Assembly (NCBI GenBank): GCA_051877895.1
Contig: JBJEJI010000069.1
Span: forward strand, 48,059 to 112,058
Direction of reading: 5' to 3'
DNA length: 64,000 nucleotides
Origin: UBA3775 sp051877895
Lineage (GTDB): Bacteria; Bacillota; Clostridia; Lachnospirales; Lachnospiraceae
Shown: piece after piece, positions 1 to 9,310 of the stretch
Position numbering within the stretch: the first letter of the stretch is position 1
Layout of the letters: the number at the start of each line of letters is the position of its first letter
The notes under the pieces: model-generated
Told to the model about the DNA's origin: nothing
What the model saw: the letters and a program-made list of their open reading frames with translations, nothing else
Databases searched by the model: none
Made by a program: the position numbers and the translations under genes

Positions 1-841
1 GCTTGGACTTGGAAGCATTAGCGGAGAATCTCTGGATAAATTCCTGAAGTTCCTTAATCTTTTCTTCTTTCTTTCTGTTTGCTTCCTTCATCTGCTTGAC
101 CATTAACTGACTGGATTCATACCAGAAATCATAGTTGCCTGCATACAGCTGAATTTTTGCATAATCAATATCTGCAATATGTGTACAAACCTTATTAAGG
201 AAATAACGGTCATGAGATACTACAATTACAGTATTGTCAAAATTAATTAAAAACTCTTCCAGCCAGCGGATAGCATCGATATCAAGGTGGTTTGTAGGCT
301 CGTCAAGAAGAAGAATGTCAGGATTTCCAAATAATGCCTGTGCTAACAGAACTTTAACCTTCTGACTACCGTTTAGTTCACTCATCATACAATAATGAAG
401 ATCTGTATCAATGCCAAGACCATTAAGGAGAGTTGCTGCATCTGCTTCAGCTTCCCATCCACCCAGTTCACCGAATTCAGTTTCCAGCTCACCGGCACGA
501 ATTCCGTCTTCCTCTGAAAAATCTTCCTTCATATAGATTGCGTCTTTTTCTTCACGAATCTCATAAAGTCTTTTGTTTCCCATTACTACTGTATCAAGTA
601 CATTGTATTCATCATACTTGAAGTGATCCTGTTCCAGGAAGGAAAGTCTCTGTCCCTGGGTAATAATAACCTCACCTTTTGTAGGCTCTAACCTGCCACT
701 GAGAATTTTAAGAAAGGTAGACTTACCTGCACCATTGGCACCGATAATACCATAGCAGTTGCCTTCCGTAAATTTAATGTTTACATCCTCAAAAAGTGCT
801 TTCTTGCCCAGTCTGAGAGTGATATTGGCTGCCTGAATCAT
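1..841 (-). CDS. ABC-F family ATPase, N-terminal part (gene runs off the left edge)
   Basis: This encodes the first roughly 280 residues of an ABC-F protein, a soluble duplicated ATPase; family members act on the ribosome, in translation control or antibiotic protection. The first nucleotide-binding domain is complete: Walker A reads GANGAGKST, the signature reads LNGSQKVKV rather than LSGGQ, and Walker B is ILLLDEPTNHLD. The variant signature resembles the YkpA/YbiT branch. A basic helical linker (KQMKEANRKKEEKIKELQ) begins just before the edge. The ATG at 841 has GGAGG nine bases upstream. No membrane segments are seen, which excludes an ordinary transporter. The second ATPase domain lies outside the window, so subfamily and any resistance role cannot be settled. 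Confidence 0.9.
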   Translation of the reverse strand, partial: MIQAANITLRLGKKALFEDVNIKFTEGNCYGIIGANGAGKSTFLKILSGRLEPTKGEVIITQGQRLSFLEQDHFKYDEYNVLDTVVMGNKRLYEIREEKDAIYMKEDFSEEDGIRAGELETEFGELGGWEAEADAATLLNGLGIDTDLHYCMMSELNGSQKVKVLLAQALFGNPDILLLDEPTNHLDIDAIRWLEEFLINFDNTVIVVSHDRYFLNKVCTHIADIDYAKIQLYAGNYDFWYESSQLMVKQMKEANRKKEEKIKELQEFIQRFSANASKSK

Positions 842-964
842 GTATTTATTCCTCCGTTTTTAAACGTATATTTTCTATTTTATTAGCGGCAAACCGAAAT
901 TACCGCATTATCTAATTTATTTTACAATATTATTCTGTATTTGCCTAGACTTATTTTTATATTA

Positions 965-1546
965 TTAATTCACGGTTATCTCCTGATAATTTTCATCATA
1001 CTGACGATACACAATTCCGCTGTCCGTAACATAAGACAAAGTATACCCACCTTCATCATTACACTCTATTTCCACTCTGAATTTTCCGGTTCCTGCTTCT
1101 GTTTCAAAATAATCTGTCAACTGATTTTCTACATATACAACGCCCCCGATCTGAACACCGTTTTCATAGTAATTGACATGAGCTCTGTAAAGATGGTTTT
1201 CTTTATTATACATAAGTATCGCCAGCATATTATCATTCTCATCATAAACGAAAATTTCGCTGCTTCCATCATCATGCTTTGTTAAATCTTCTGTCATTGT
1301 ATCGGTAGTTTCAAAATCATATTCCGTACCGGTTTCCCGGAAATTCTGCATTACAGCCTCTATTACCTCTTTTATTTCCTCATCAGAATAATTAAATTCT
1401 ATTTTTGCATCTGCTTCTGTAGCTTTTTCCGGAACCGGAGTAACTGTCGGTCCAACTTTAAGCCCGGAACCGTTTTCCTGATTTCCACAGGCAGTAAGCA
1501 CACCTGCTCCTAACAGCATGGTAATTAATAATGCCTTCAATTTCAT
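965..1546 (-). CDS. Small secreted lipoprotein, unknown function
   Basis: This encodes a 193-residue protein with a classical lipoprotein signal: MKLKALL, a hydrophobic stretch and the lipobox LTAC, so it should be anchored to the outer face of the membrane by its Cys. A Thr/Pro/Val-rich linker follows, then an acidic globular region of about 140 residues that I do not recognise. The frame is open further upstream, but the ATG at 1546 has AAAGGA at the right distance and starts the signal peptide; the longer start would lie inside the terminator after glnN. It is probably transcribed alone. The lipoproteins at 32-37 kb have similar signals but no obvious similarity in the mature part. Confidence 0.8.
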   Translation of the reverse strand: MKLKALLITMLLGAGVLTACGNQENGSGLKVGPTVTPVPEKATEADAKIEFNYSDEEIKEVIEAVMQNFRETGTEYDFETTDTMTEDLTKHDDGSSEIFVYDENDNMLAILMYNKENHLYRAHVNYYENGVQIGGVVYVENQLTDYFETEAGTGKFRVEIECNDEGGYTLSYVTDSGIVYRQYDENYQEITVN

Positions 1547-1576
1547 GTTTAATTCCTTTCTGATGTATGAAAAGAA

Positions 1577-1618
1577 ATGCCCGGCAATCATGTGTCAACA
1601 TGTACTACTGCCGGGCAT
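1577..1618 (-). terminator. Rho-independent terminator after glnN
   Basis: A ten-base-pair stem (ATGCCCGGCA pairing with TGCCGGGCAT) begins a few bases after the glnN stop codon and is followed on the minus strand by a T-rich run (TTTCTTTTC). It separates glnN from the downstream lipoprotein gene. Confidence 0.8.
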
Positions 1619-1624
1619 CAGTTT

Positions 1625-3733
1625 CTATTCTTCAAACATTAATTCACCATAGGTCGGAACCGGCCATGCCTTACTGTCCACCATGGTTTCCAGCATGTCA
1701 ACAGGCTTTCTGAGTGCTTCCATTTTCGGACAAACTTCTGTTTTAAAAGCCCGCGCACATTCTGCCGCATCCTGTATTTCATTTGCCTTTGCAAGTGCCT
1801 CTGTTAATTCCAAAACAGCATGCTTTGTTTTTGCAAGATTGTCAGATACCTGAATCAGGAGTTCTTCCTGTGTACTGACATCAGCAACTGAGCAGGCTGC
1901 TTTAACAGAAATTATTGAGTCTGCAAGAGTCTTAGAATAATTAATTACTGCAGGAATATACTGTCTATTTGCCATTTCAATCATGGTTTTTGCTTCAATG
2001 CTAATCATTTTAGCATAGTTCTCATAATTAATTTCCACACGGCTTAACAGCTCTGCTTCAGAGTAGATTCCCTGGCTTTCAAACAATCTGACTGCCTTTT
2101 TGGTAACCAGAGTCGGAATAGCATCAACAAAAGACTCAATATTAGGAAGTCCTCTTCTTTTAGCCTCAGCAACCCATTCCTCAGAGTATGCATTCCCATT
2201 GAAAATTATTCTCTGATGCTCTGTCAGCGTTTTTTTAATCAGATCATGAACACCCTTATCAAAATCTTCACACGCCTCCAGTTCATCTGCAAATTCCTGA
2301 AGAGTTTCAGCTACCATTGCATTTAAAAATGTATTCGGCTCAGCAATAGACATGCTTGAACCAACCATACGGAACTCAAACTTGTTGCCTGTAAAAGCGA
2401 AGGGAGAAGTTCTGTTTCTGTCTGTGGCATCTTTTGAAAATGTTGGTAATGTTTTAACACCGGTTTCAAGTTTTCCGCCTTGTTTTGCGGTCTTTGCTTC
2501 TCCGGTTTCTATTAATTGTGCAACAACATCCTCAAGCTGTTCGCCAAGGAAAACGGAAATAATTGCAGGAGGTGCCTCATTGGCTCCCAATCTATGATCA
2601 TTTCCCGGATTGGATGCAGACAATCTTAACAAATCTGCATGGACATCTACCGCTTTAATAATTGCCGAAAGGAATAAAAGGAACTGGATGTTTTCATTAG
2701 GTGTTTTTCCCGGATCAAGAAGATTTCTTCCCGTATCCGTCACCATTGACCAGTTATCATGCTTACCGGAACCGCTGACACCGGCATAAGGCTTTTCATG
2801 AAGAATACATTCAAGTCCATGTCTTTTTGCCACCTTTTTCATTGTATCCATCAAAAGCTGATTATGATCTGTAGCTATATTTGCAGTATTATAAATGGGA
2901 GCAAGCTCGTGCTGTGCCGGAGCCACCTCATTATGCTGGGTTTTCGCATGAATTCCAAGTTTCCAGAGCTCGATATTCAAATCCTTCATATAAGCGGCAA
3001 CTCTTTCTTTTAAAGAACCGAAATAATGGTCCTCAAGTTCCTCGCCTTTAGGAGCAGGTGCGCCAAAAAGAGTTCGTCCGGTAAAAATAAGGTCTTCTCT
3101 TTCCATATATTTTTTCCGGTCTACAAGGAAGTATTCCTGCTCTGCGCCTACAGAACACTCTACTTTTTTTACATCATCATGTCCAAAAAGCTTTAATATT
3201 CTTACTGCCTGTGCGGAAAGTGATTCCATGGAGCGAAGCAAAGGGGTCTTTTTATCCAACGCTTCGCCTGTATATGAGCAGAAAGCAGTTGGTATACACA
3301 GTGTAACACCTGCAGCATCTTCTTTTAAAAATGCAGGTGATGTGCAATCCCATGCGGTATATCCTCTGGCTTCAAATGTAGCTCTTAAGCCACCGCTTGG
3401 GAATGACGATGCATCAGGTTCTCCCTTAATTAACTCTTTTCCTGAGAATTCCATGATTACTTTTCCACCGGCTGCCGGTTCAATAAAAGAATCATGCTTT
3501 TCAGCAGTTATGCCTGTAAGTGGCTGAAACCAATGTGTAAAGTGTGTTGCACCTCTTTCAATTGCCCAGTCCTTCATGGCATTGGCTACAACATTAGCCA
3601 CTTCCCTTGTTAATTCTCCGCCATCTTCCATTACCTTTTTCAAGGCTTTAAACGTGTCCTTTGGGAGACGTTCTTTCATAACCGATTCATTAAAGACGTC
3701 AATGCCAAATATATCCGTTACTTTTAGCGCCAT
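1625..3733 (-). CDS. glnN: Glutamine synthetase type III (GlnN)
   Basis: The product catalyses ATP-dependent formation of glutamine from glutamate and ammonia in the cytoplasm. At 702 residues it matches the large type III enzymes rather than the roughly 450-residue type I. Diagnostic stretches are FTHWFQPLTG near residue 64, GAEQEYFLVD near 195, NEVAPAQHELAP near 265, and the ATP/metal site around GVSGSGKHDNWSM near 320. The ATG at 3733 has AAAGGA upstream. A terminator follows immediately, and the upstream neighbour is an mscS gene, so it may be a single-gene unit. No PII gene or nitrogen-regulator site is visible next to it. Confidence 0.95.
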   Translation of the reverse strand: MALKVTDIFGIDVFNESVMKERLPKDTFKALKKVMEDGGELTREVANVVANAMKDWAIERGATHFTHWFQPLTGITAEKHDSFIEPAAGGKVIMEFSGKELIKGEPDASSFPSGGLRATFEARGYTAWDCTSPAFLKEDAAGVTLCIPTAFCSYTGEALDKKTPLLRSMESLSAQAVRILKLFGHDDVKKVECSVGAEQEYFLVDRKKYMEREDLIFTGRTLFGAPAPKGEELEDHYFGSLKERVAAYMKDLNIELWKLGIHAKTQHNEVAPAQHELAPIYNTANIATDHNQLLMDTMKKVAKRHGLECILHEKPYAGVSGSGKHDNWSMVTDTGRNLLDPGKTPNENIQFLLFLSAIIKAVDVHADLLRLSASNPGNDHRLGANEAPPAIISVFLGEQLEDVVAQLIETGEAKTAKQGGKLETGVKTLPTFSKDATDRNRTSPFAFTGNKFEFRMVGSSMSIAEPNTFLNAMVAETLQEFADELEACEDFDKGVHDLIKKTLTEHQRIIFNGNAYSEEWVAEAKRRGLPNIESFVDAIPTLVTKKAVRLFESQGIYSEAELLSRVEINYENYAKMISIEAKTMIEMANRQYIPAVINYSKTLADSIISVKAACSVADVSTQEELLIQVSDNLAKTKHAVLELTEALAKANEIQDAAECARAFKTEVCPKMEALRKPVDMLETMVDSKAWPVPTYGELMFEE

Positions 3734-3776
3734 ATTCAGTTTTTCCTTTCCAAAATATCCTTAATCCCATAAAAAA

Positions 3777-4574
3777 TTATTTCTCGTTTTTCATAAAAAC
3801 GTCAACCTGATGGAACGGAATCGTAAATCCGTTAGCATCCATTGCTTCTTTAATCTGTTCCTGCAATTGAAATTTTGTATCCCAGTAATGCTCGGTCTCA
3901 CACCATACTCTGAAACCAATAATAATGCTGTCATTGCCAAATTCACTGACAAAGACATTAACCTCCTTTTCGGGAAGCACATACTGACAGTTTTCAGCAA
4001 GTTTTAAAAGCATGCTCTTTACTGCCTTTATATTATCTGTGTAGCTGATAGGTACCGTAAGATCAACCCTTCTTATGGGTTCTCTGGAAACATTTACCAA
4101 CTCAGAATTAGATAATGTCCCGTTTGGAATAATGGCAATTTTATTGTCTATGGTTCTGAGCTTAGTATAACAGATGTCTATACTGTCAACCGTTCCCTCC
4201 ATTCCTTTTGCAATAATATAGTCACCAACCACAAAAGGCTTCATGAGAAGAATCAGAACCCCTCCGGCAAAATTCTGAAGGCTGCCCTGTAATGCCAGAC
4301 CCACAGCCAGACCACAGGAACTGATAAGTGCTATAAAAGAGGCGGTAGGGATACCAAGTATCCCTGCCACTATCACTATAATTATTATGTAAAGCGCTAT
4401 TTTAGTCAGGGAAGTCAGAAAAGAGGTAACCCCATGTTCAAGTCCCGCTCTTTCAGTTGCTTTCTTAACCATGTTAACAGCAATGCTGATAAACTTTTTC
4501 CCAACAAAAACAATTACAATTACAAGAAGCAGGTTCCATACAACAGGCGAAATTGCCTCCCAGATTTCATACAT
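3777..4574 (-). CDS. Small-conductance mechanosensitive channel, MscS family
   Basis: This 265-residue membrane protein has the minimal MscS layout: three transmembrane helices in the first 110 residues, then a soluble beta and alpha/beta domain. The pore helix shows the Gly/Ala-rich GLAVGLALQGSLQNFAGG, and the conserved MKPFVVGDYI and IPNGTLSN segments follow. Such channels open under membrane tension and release solutes during osmotic downshock. Length and topology match YggB-type channels. The ATG at 4574 has GGAGG upstream. It sits 69 bases after glgB in the same direction and 43 bases before glnN, without a clear terminator on either side. Confidence 0.92.
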   Translation of the reverse strand: MYEIWEAISPVVWNLLLVIVIVFVGKKFISIAVNMVKKATERAGLEHGVTSFLTSLTKIALYIIIIVIVAGILGIPTASFIALISSCGLAVGLALQGSLQNFAGGVLILLMKPFVVGDYIIAKGMEGTVDSIDICYTKLRTIDNKIAIIPNGTLSNSELVNVSREPIRRVDLTVPISYTDNIKAVKSMLLKLAENCQYVLPEKEVNVFVSEFGNDSIIIGFRVWCETEHYWDTKFQLQEQIKEAMDANGFTIPFHQVDVFMKNEK

Positions 4575-4643
4575 TGTTTAATCCTCCATCTAACTGTTCA
4601 GTCTGACAATAAGGCTATGTCTATTTGTCTTTTGTAACAAGTT

Positions 4644-6995
4644 TTATTTACCTGTCTTCTTACGTTTTGCTTTTTTCTGCTTTTTATCTGTCACAGGGTC
4701 GGTAACAGGTTTTGTTGCTGATTTCTCAGTAGTCTTTGCCGCTGGTTTTGCTACAGATTTTTCAGCAGTCTTTGCTGACGGTTTAGCCGCTTCCTGAATT
4801 TTTTTGCAGGTAAAAATTGCAACCCCCAAAGGAGGAACTGCAATCTCTATGGAGTTTTCTCTTCCGTCAACCTTTACCTTTTTACTCTGCTTAAGTCTCG
4901 GATTAACAAGACCGCTTCCACCAAAAGCAGTGTCATCGGAATTTAAGATTTCCTTGTATTTTCCCATAAAAGGAACTCCAACCGCAAGTTTTTCGTATCT
5001 ATTAGGAGTAAAGTTGCAAATAACAAACAACGTCTCATCCGGATTTTCTGTCTTTCTGACGAATGAAACCATACTTCTGTCAGCATCCATACAGCTCATC
5101 CATTCAAAACCGTCAGGGTCCTGATCAAGTTTTGATAATGCAGGATATTCTCTGTAGAGTTTAAAAATTGCTTTTGTATATATAGCCAGCTTTTCATGCA
5201 TCTCATCTTCTTCAAGAAGATTCCAGTCAAGACTTCTTTCTTCACTCCACTCTCTTTCCTGACCAAATTCCTGACCCATAAAGAGAAGCTTTTTGCCCGG
5301 ATGGCACATCATGTAGCCATATGTAGCACGAAGATTACTGAATTTATCTTTCATTGTGCCCGGCATTTTGTTAAGCATGGAACCCTTACCATGAACAACC
5401 TCATCATGTGAAAGAACCAGAATGAAATTTTCACTGTATGCATAAATCATACTGAAGGTAAGCAATCCGTGACAACCCTTTCTGAAAAGAGGATCCTGAC
5501 GCATATAGGTTGTATAGTCATTCATCCAGCCCATGTTCCACTTGAAATCAAAGCCCAGACCTCCGTCTTCAACATCACCTGTAACCTTCGGCCATGCTGT
5601 TGACTCCTCAGCAATCATCATAACACCCTTGTTTCTCTTTTTCATGATAGAGTTCAAGTGTTTAATAAGCTCTATTGCTTCAAGATTTTCCTTGCCGCCG
5701 TAAATATTTGGAACCCATTCTCCATCGTTCTTGCCATAGTCCAGATAAAGCATGGATGCTACTGCATCCATACGGATTCCGTCTGCATGGAATTTTTCAA
5801 CCCAGTAAAGTGCATTGGCGATCAAAAAGTTGGAAACCTGTGGTCTGCCATAATTAAAGATTAATGTACCCCAGTGAGGATGTGAACCCTTCCTAGGATC
5901 GAAATGTTCATAAAGACAGGTACCATCAAAATTGGAAAGTCCAAATGTATCTCTTGGGAAATGTGCAGGTACCCAGTCAAGAATAACACCGATACCTTTA
6001 TTATGCATATAGTTCATGAAGAACATAAAATCATCAGGAGTACCGTATCTTGCTGTTGTAGCATAATAGCCTGTTACCTGATAACCCCAGGAAGCATCCA
6101 ACGGATGTTCCATGACAGGCATCAGTTCAATATGGGTATAGCCGTGCTCAAGAACGTAATCAGCCAGCATAACAGCTATTTCACGATAATTGTAGAAGCT
6201 GCCGTTTTCTTCCTCCGGTTTTTTCCAGGATCCAAGATGAACCTCATATATAAGCATTGGTTTTCTTACCGGATCTGTTACTTTTCTTTCGGAAATCCAC
6301 TTTTCGTCATTCCATTCGAACTTATTTAAGTCAGCTACCACTGAAGCGGTACCCGGTCTTAATTCAGCTGCACTTGCATAAGGATCGGCTTTAGTGTATG
6401 TAAGTCCACCCTTAACCTTGATTTCATATTTGTATAAATCACCGGTCTGAATTCCCGGAATAAAAAGTTCAAAAATACCGGAATCTCCCAATCTTCTCAT
6501 AGGATGCTTCCGTCCGTCCCAGTTATTAAAATTACCAACAACACTGACACGCATTGCATTAGGTGCCCAAAGTGCAAAAAGGACACCGGAAACTCCATTG
6601 ATTTCCATTGGGTGAGCACCAAGCTTTTCATATATTGTATAATTGATTCCTGCGGCAAACAGTTTACATTCTTTTTCTGTAATAACCGGAGCAAAAGAAT
6701 AAGGATCAATTACTGTTTCACTGCCTTCTTCATAGTCAGCTGTCAATGTGTAATCAGTCACTTTCTTTATCGGCAACAATGTTGCGAAATATCCCATATC
6801 GTCAACTTTGTCCATAATCTGTGTCTTTTTGCCATAGTTAACAGTCACCTGCTTTGCATCCGGAAAAAAAGCACCCACCATCACACCGTTTTCGGTAACA
6901 TGAGCTCCGAGAACCTGATGCGGATTGTCATGCTCTGCATAGCATACCGCTTCAATTTCCGGCCATCTCATCATTTTATACAGCTTGTCTTCCAT
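4644..6995 (-). CDS. glgB: 1,4-alpha-glucan branching enzyme with unusual basic C-terminal tail
   Basis: The product cuts alpha-1,4 glucan chains and re-attaches them by alpha-1,6 bonds during glycogen synthesis. It has an N-terminal carbohydrate-binding domain (FALWAPNAMRVSVVGNFNNW near residue 141), then a GH13 barrel with nucleophile Asp410 (DGIRMD), acid/base Glu463 (IAEES) and Asp531 (LSHDE). The core ends near residue 735. About 47 further residues form a low-complexity tail of Ala, Lys, Pro, Thr and Ser ending in a Lys/Arg cluster (KKQKKAKRKKTGK), which branching enzymes do not normally have. The ATG at 6995 has GGAGG upstream. No other glycogen genes are adjacent. Confidence 0.95.
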   Translation of the reverse strand: MEDKLYKMMRWPEIEAVCYAEHDNPHQVLGAHVTENGVMVGAFFPDAKQVTVNYGKKTQIMDKVDDMGYFATLLPIKKVTDYTLTADYEEGSETVIDPYSFAPVITEKECKLFAAGINYTIYEKLGAHPMEINGVSGVLFALWAPNAMRVSVVGNFNNWDGRKHPMRRLGDSGIFELFIPGIQTGDLYKYEIKVKGGLTYTKADPYASAAELRPGTASVVADLNKFEWNDEKWISERKVTDPVRKPMLIYEVHLGSWKKPEEENGSFYNYREIAVMLADYVLEHGYTHIELMPVMEHPLDASWGYQVTGYYATTARYGTPDDFMFFMNYMHNKGIGVILDWVPAHFPRDTFGLSNFDGTCLYEHFDPRKGSHPHWGTLIFNYGRPQVSNFLIANALYWVEKFHADGIRMDAVASMLYLDYGKNDGEWVPNIYGGKENLEAIELIKHLNSIMKKRNKGVMMIAEESTAWPKVTGDVEDGGLGFDFKWNMGWMNDYTTYMRQDPLFRKGCHGLLTFSMIYAYSENFILVLSHDEVVHGKGSMLNKMPGTMKDKFSNLRATYGYMMCHPGKKLLFMGQEFGQEREWSEERSLDWNLLEEDEMHEKLAIYTKAIFKLYREYPALSKLDQDPDGFEWMSCMDADRSMVSFVRKTENPDETLFVICNFTPNRYEKLAVGVPFMGKYKEILNSDDTAFGGSGLVNPRLKQSKKVKVDGRENSIEIAVPPLGVAIFTCKKIQEAAKPSAKTAEKSVAKPAAKTTEKSATKPVTDPVTDKKQKKAKRKKTGK

Positions 6996-7016
6996 AAATA
7001 ATCCTCCAATACCTGT

Positions 7017-7751
7017 TTAATCATAGTACCACTGATCCTTATAGGGTTCCCCCGTTGTGGCACTTTCATTATTTTCATCCGATGCCGATAATAATACATC
7101 ATCATCATTTTCCTCATGTTCCGAAGCGGCAGGTGCTTCAAACTTCGGCATGTACACTGCAAATATCCTTTCAATCAAGAAAGAGGATATGAATGCATAA
7201 AGTGCCGGCAAAATAATAATTGCTGCCGGAATGCAGAAATATCCTGCTAAAAGAAAGGCTGCAAAAAGCAGAACCAGAAGTAATGTATAAACAAAATACC
7301 TGACCGCAATCAGATAGGAAAATGCAAAAAATTGTGGTAATTTGAAATCAAACCTGGATAATACAGGGAATATGTAAAGCAACAGACAAATAATAAAGAA
7401 TGCTATAACAGCAGTAATCCAGAAAATCCACTGCGCACTTCCACCTGCTGCACTCGCATCCCAAAACATATATAAAACCATTCCACAGGCCGTGCCAAGT
7501 ACAAGGAGAATCATCCATATAACCGCACCCTGCAGGAGATTTTGTTTAAAAGAATGGAAAAAGTTACGCATTGCGTATCCTCTGTCCTTTTTAATTGTTT
7601 TCATTACAGTATAATAAAGTGCTGTGTATGCCGGTCCTATTGTAACAATAGGCACACAGCAGAGAATAAATACCACATTTAAAATTACAAGATCTGCGGT
7701 TTTGTTAATAAATCTCCAGAAAGCTCTGTCCTGATCAAATAAACTACCCAT
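7017..7751 (-). CDS. YesL-like (DUF624) integral membrane protein
   Basis: This 244-residue protein has about five hydrophobic segments and the motif typical of the YesL/DUF624 family, LFDQDRAFWRFINKTADLVI followed by an IGPAYTALYY stretch. Family members often lie in carbohydrate-uptake loci, but their role is not known. The tail is acidic (EHEENDDDVLLSASDENN) and probably cytoplasmic. I chose the ATG at 7751 because GGAAGGA lies seven bases upstream; an earlier in-frame ATG at 7784 lacks a good ribosome site. It ends 21 bases before glgB, so the two may be cotranscribed. Confidence 0.8.
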   Translation of the reverse strand: MGSLFDQDRAFWRFINKTADLVILNVVFILCCVPIVTIGPAYTALYYTVMKTIKKDRGYAMRNFFHSFKQNLLQGAVIWMILLVLGTACGMVLYMFWDASAAGGSAQWIFWITAVIAFFIICLLLYIFPVLSRFDFKLPQFFAFSYLIAVRYFVYTLLLVLLFAAFLLAGYFCIPAAIIILPALYAFISSFLIERIFAVYMPKFEAPAASEHEENDDDVLLSASDENNESATTGEPYKDQWYYD

Positions 7752-7859
7752 TTTGTTCCTTCCATTCCCAGGTATATTTCCCACTCTCTTTAATCAGTAT
7801 AGCATGTTGTTGTTTTATCGGCAAGAAATATCTGTAATTTTAGATGATTTTAAATCAGT

Positions 7860-8825
7860 TTAAAGATCAATTCCATACCGGTCACTATATTTTTTAAGCA
7901 TATCATCATACTGCTTTGTTCTACTTTCCATCTTGTTTACTGCCTTATCCGCTTTTATGGCGGTCATTATTCTGTCGTAGTCCTGTTTCTCACTTCGTTG
8001 CTTTTCCGCTTCTGTGTACGGAAGCCCCATTTTTTTACGCTCCTGCATATCAAAAATACGAAGGGTATCATAAAAACCCAGCTGCATTCTGAACGCAATA
8101 CTGTCAGGCGTAAAATCCAATGTTCCGTCTAATAACTCACCTATATCCCTGGACGGACGAATTTCGATTATTTCTTCTGCCCGGCTGGCCAGATAGATAT
8201 CATACTCATTATCCTTGCCACACATGACCACTATCAGATTACTGCATTCTTCATCTTCAATCAACGGACGAATAGGAACATTGTCTGTCATGCCTCCATC
8301 CACCATTCTTTTACCATCTATTTCTACAGGCGGATAAATACCGGGAAGTGCTGTTGAAGCTAAAAGCAGCTGTCTAATGCGTTCTTTGTCCATGTCATTC
8401 AGACAATAATACTGTTCTGAAAGCTGTTCCCTGTGCATACGGGCATATGCCTTTACTTCCTCAACAACATTTGGAAATGTAAAGTAATCAGGCGTTACGG
8501 TAGTATTAACATAAAGCTTTATGCTGCTGAACTTTATTTTATCATAGTCCAGCTCTTTGTATAAAATGTCGCAAAGGTAGTCCCTGCTTAATCTGAATTC
8601 AGAAGTAAAATCAAAAAAATCACTTTGAGAAATTTCCGACCACACCTTTACTGCATGTTCATAATCTCCTGTAGCAAAAAAAGCTCCGTTTAATGCACCT
8701 ATAGATGCTCCGGAGACCGCAGTAATTTCAAAATTTTTCCCCAGATGTCTAAGTGCCTTCCATACGCCCATTTCATAAGCACCTTTTCCACCTCCGCCGG
8801 AAAAACATAATCCATATTTTTTCAT
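7860..8825 (-). CDS. Patatin-like phospholipase
   Basis: This 321-residue protein has all patatin motifs: a glycine-rich oxyanion loop (SGGGGKGAYEMG at residues 9-20), the nucleophile elbow GASIG with Ser41, and the catalytic Asp176 in DGGMTDN. Such enzymes are Ser/Asp-dyad lipid acyl hydrolases or esterases. No signal peptide is present, so a cytoplasmic or membrane-associated enzyme of the RssA/YchK type is likely. The ATG at 8825 follows GGAAGG. The C-terminal third is charged and probably helical. Its substrate cannot be read from the sequence. Confidence 0.9.
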   Translation of the reverse strand: MKKYGLCFSGGGGKGAYEMGVWKALRHLGKNFEITAVSGASIGALNGAFFATGDYEHAVKVWSEISQSDFFDFTSEFRLSRDYLCDILYKELDYDKIKFSSIKLYVNTTVTPDYFTFPNVVEEVKAYARMHREQLSEQYYCLNDMDKERIRQLLLASTALPGIYPPVEIDGKRMVDGGMTDNVPIRPLIEDEECSNLIVVMCGKDNEYDIYLASRAEEIIEIRPSRDIGELLDGTLDFTPDSIAFRMQLGFYDTLRIFDMQERKKMGLPYTEAEKQRSEKQDYDRIMTAIKADKAVNKMESRTKQYDDMLKKYSDRYGIDL

Positions 8826-8869
8826 AATTTACCTTCCTTCCGAAACAAGCCATGTAAAACATGTCAAGT

Positions 8870-8902
8870 CAAACTTACATACGCTCCGATTTTCATTCCC
8901 GC
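8870..8902. repeat. Degenerate copy of interspersed repeat family A
   Basis: The plus strand reads CATACGCTCCGATTTTCA here, resembling the core of repeat A (GCAAACGCTCCGCTTTTTG) seen at 20.5, 39.7, 45.7 and 49.0 kb. Like several better copies, it lies downstream of a minus-strand gene. The match is imperfect, so this copy is tentative. Confidence 0.35.
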
Positions 8903-8925
8903 AAAATAATTAGCCAACAAATACC

Positions 8926-9237
8926 TTAAAGCATCCAATACATGCTGAATGCCAGTATTGCCGCTACCGCAGCGCAAAAACTCAATTTGGGAAATTCAAA
9001 CTTTTCCCCATCATGATTATCAACATTTTCCACCTTTTTCCAAAGGCATACAGCAATTCCGGCAAAGGTTGCCATAATAAGAAGTATTGCACCATATATG
9101 GTAATCTGCAAACCATTTGCAACTACCGGGGATATGCCATCCCCGGTAACTTGCATAAGAGCTATACGATGAAAAGCAATACAAATCACAACATCCGCCA
9201 CCAGCAACCAGTGAATCAGGTTTAATTTTTCTTTCAT
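8926..9237 (-). CDS. Small membrane protein, unknown
   Basis: This encodes 103 residues with about three hydrophobic segments (roughly residues 8-25, 42-66 and 86-102) separated by short charged loops, including VDNHDGEKFEF. I do not recognise a family. The ATG at 9237 has GAGGT at a reasonable distance. It lies in the same direction as its neighbours, 73 bases after the ABC transporter gene, so it might be the last gene of that cluster, but nothing links it functionally. Confidence 0.6.
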   Translation of the reverse strand: MKEKLNLIHWLLVADVVICIAFHRIALMQVTGDGISPVVANGLQITIYGAILLIMATFAGIAVCLWKKVENVDNHDGEKFEFPKLSFCAAVAAILAFSMYWML

Positions 9238-9310
9238 ATTATTCTGACCTCATCACATAGAATAAGATTTATGATTATTGTACCAAAAACAGAGCAAAAT
9301 TTAAACCCGT

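Noticed and set aside
941..1285. 114-residue hydrophobic open frame on the plus strand
   Set aside because: Antisense to the small lipoprotein gene, with no ribosome site or promoter.
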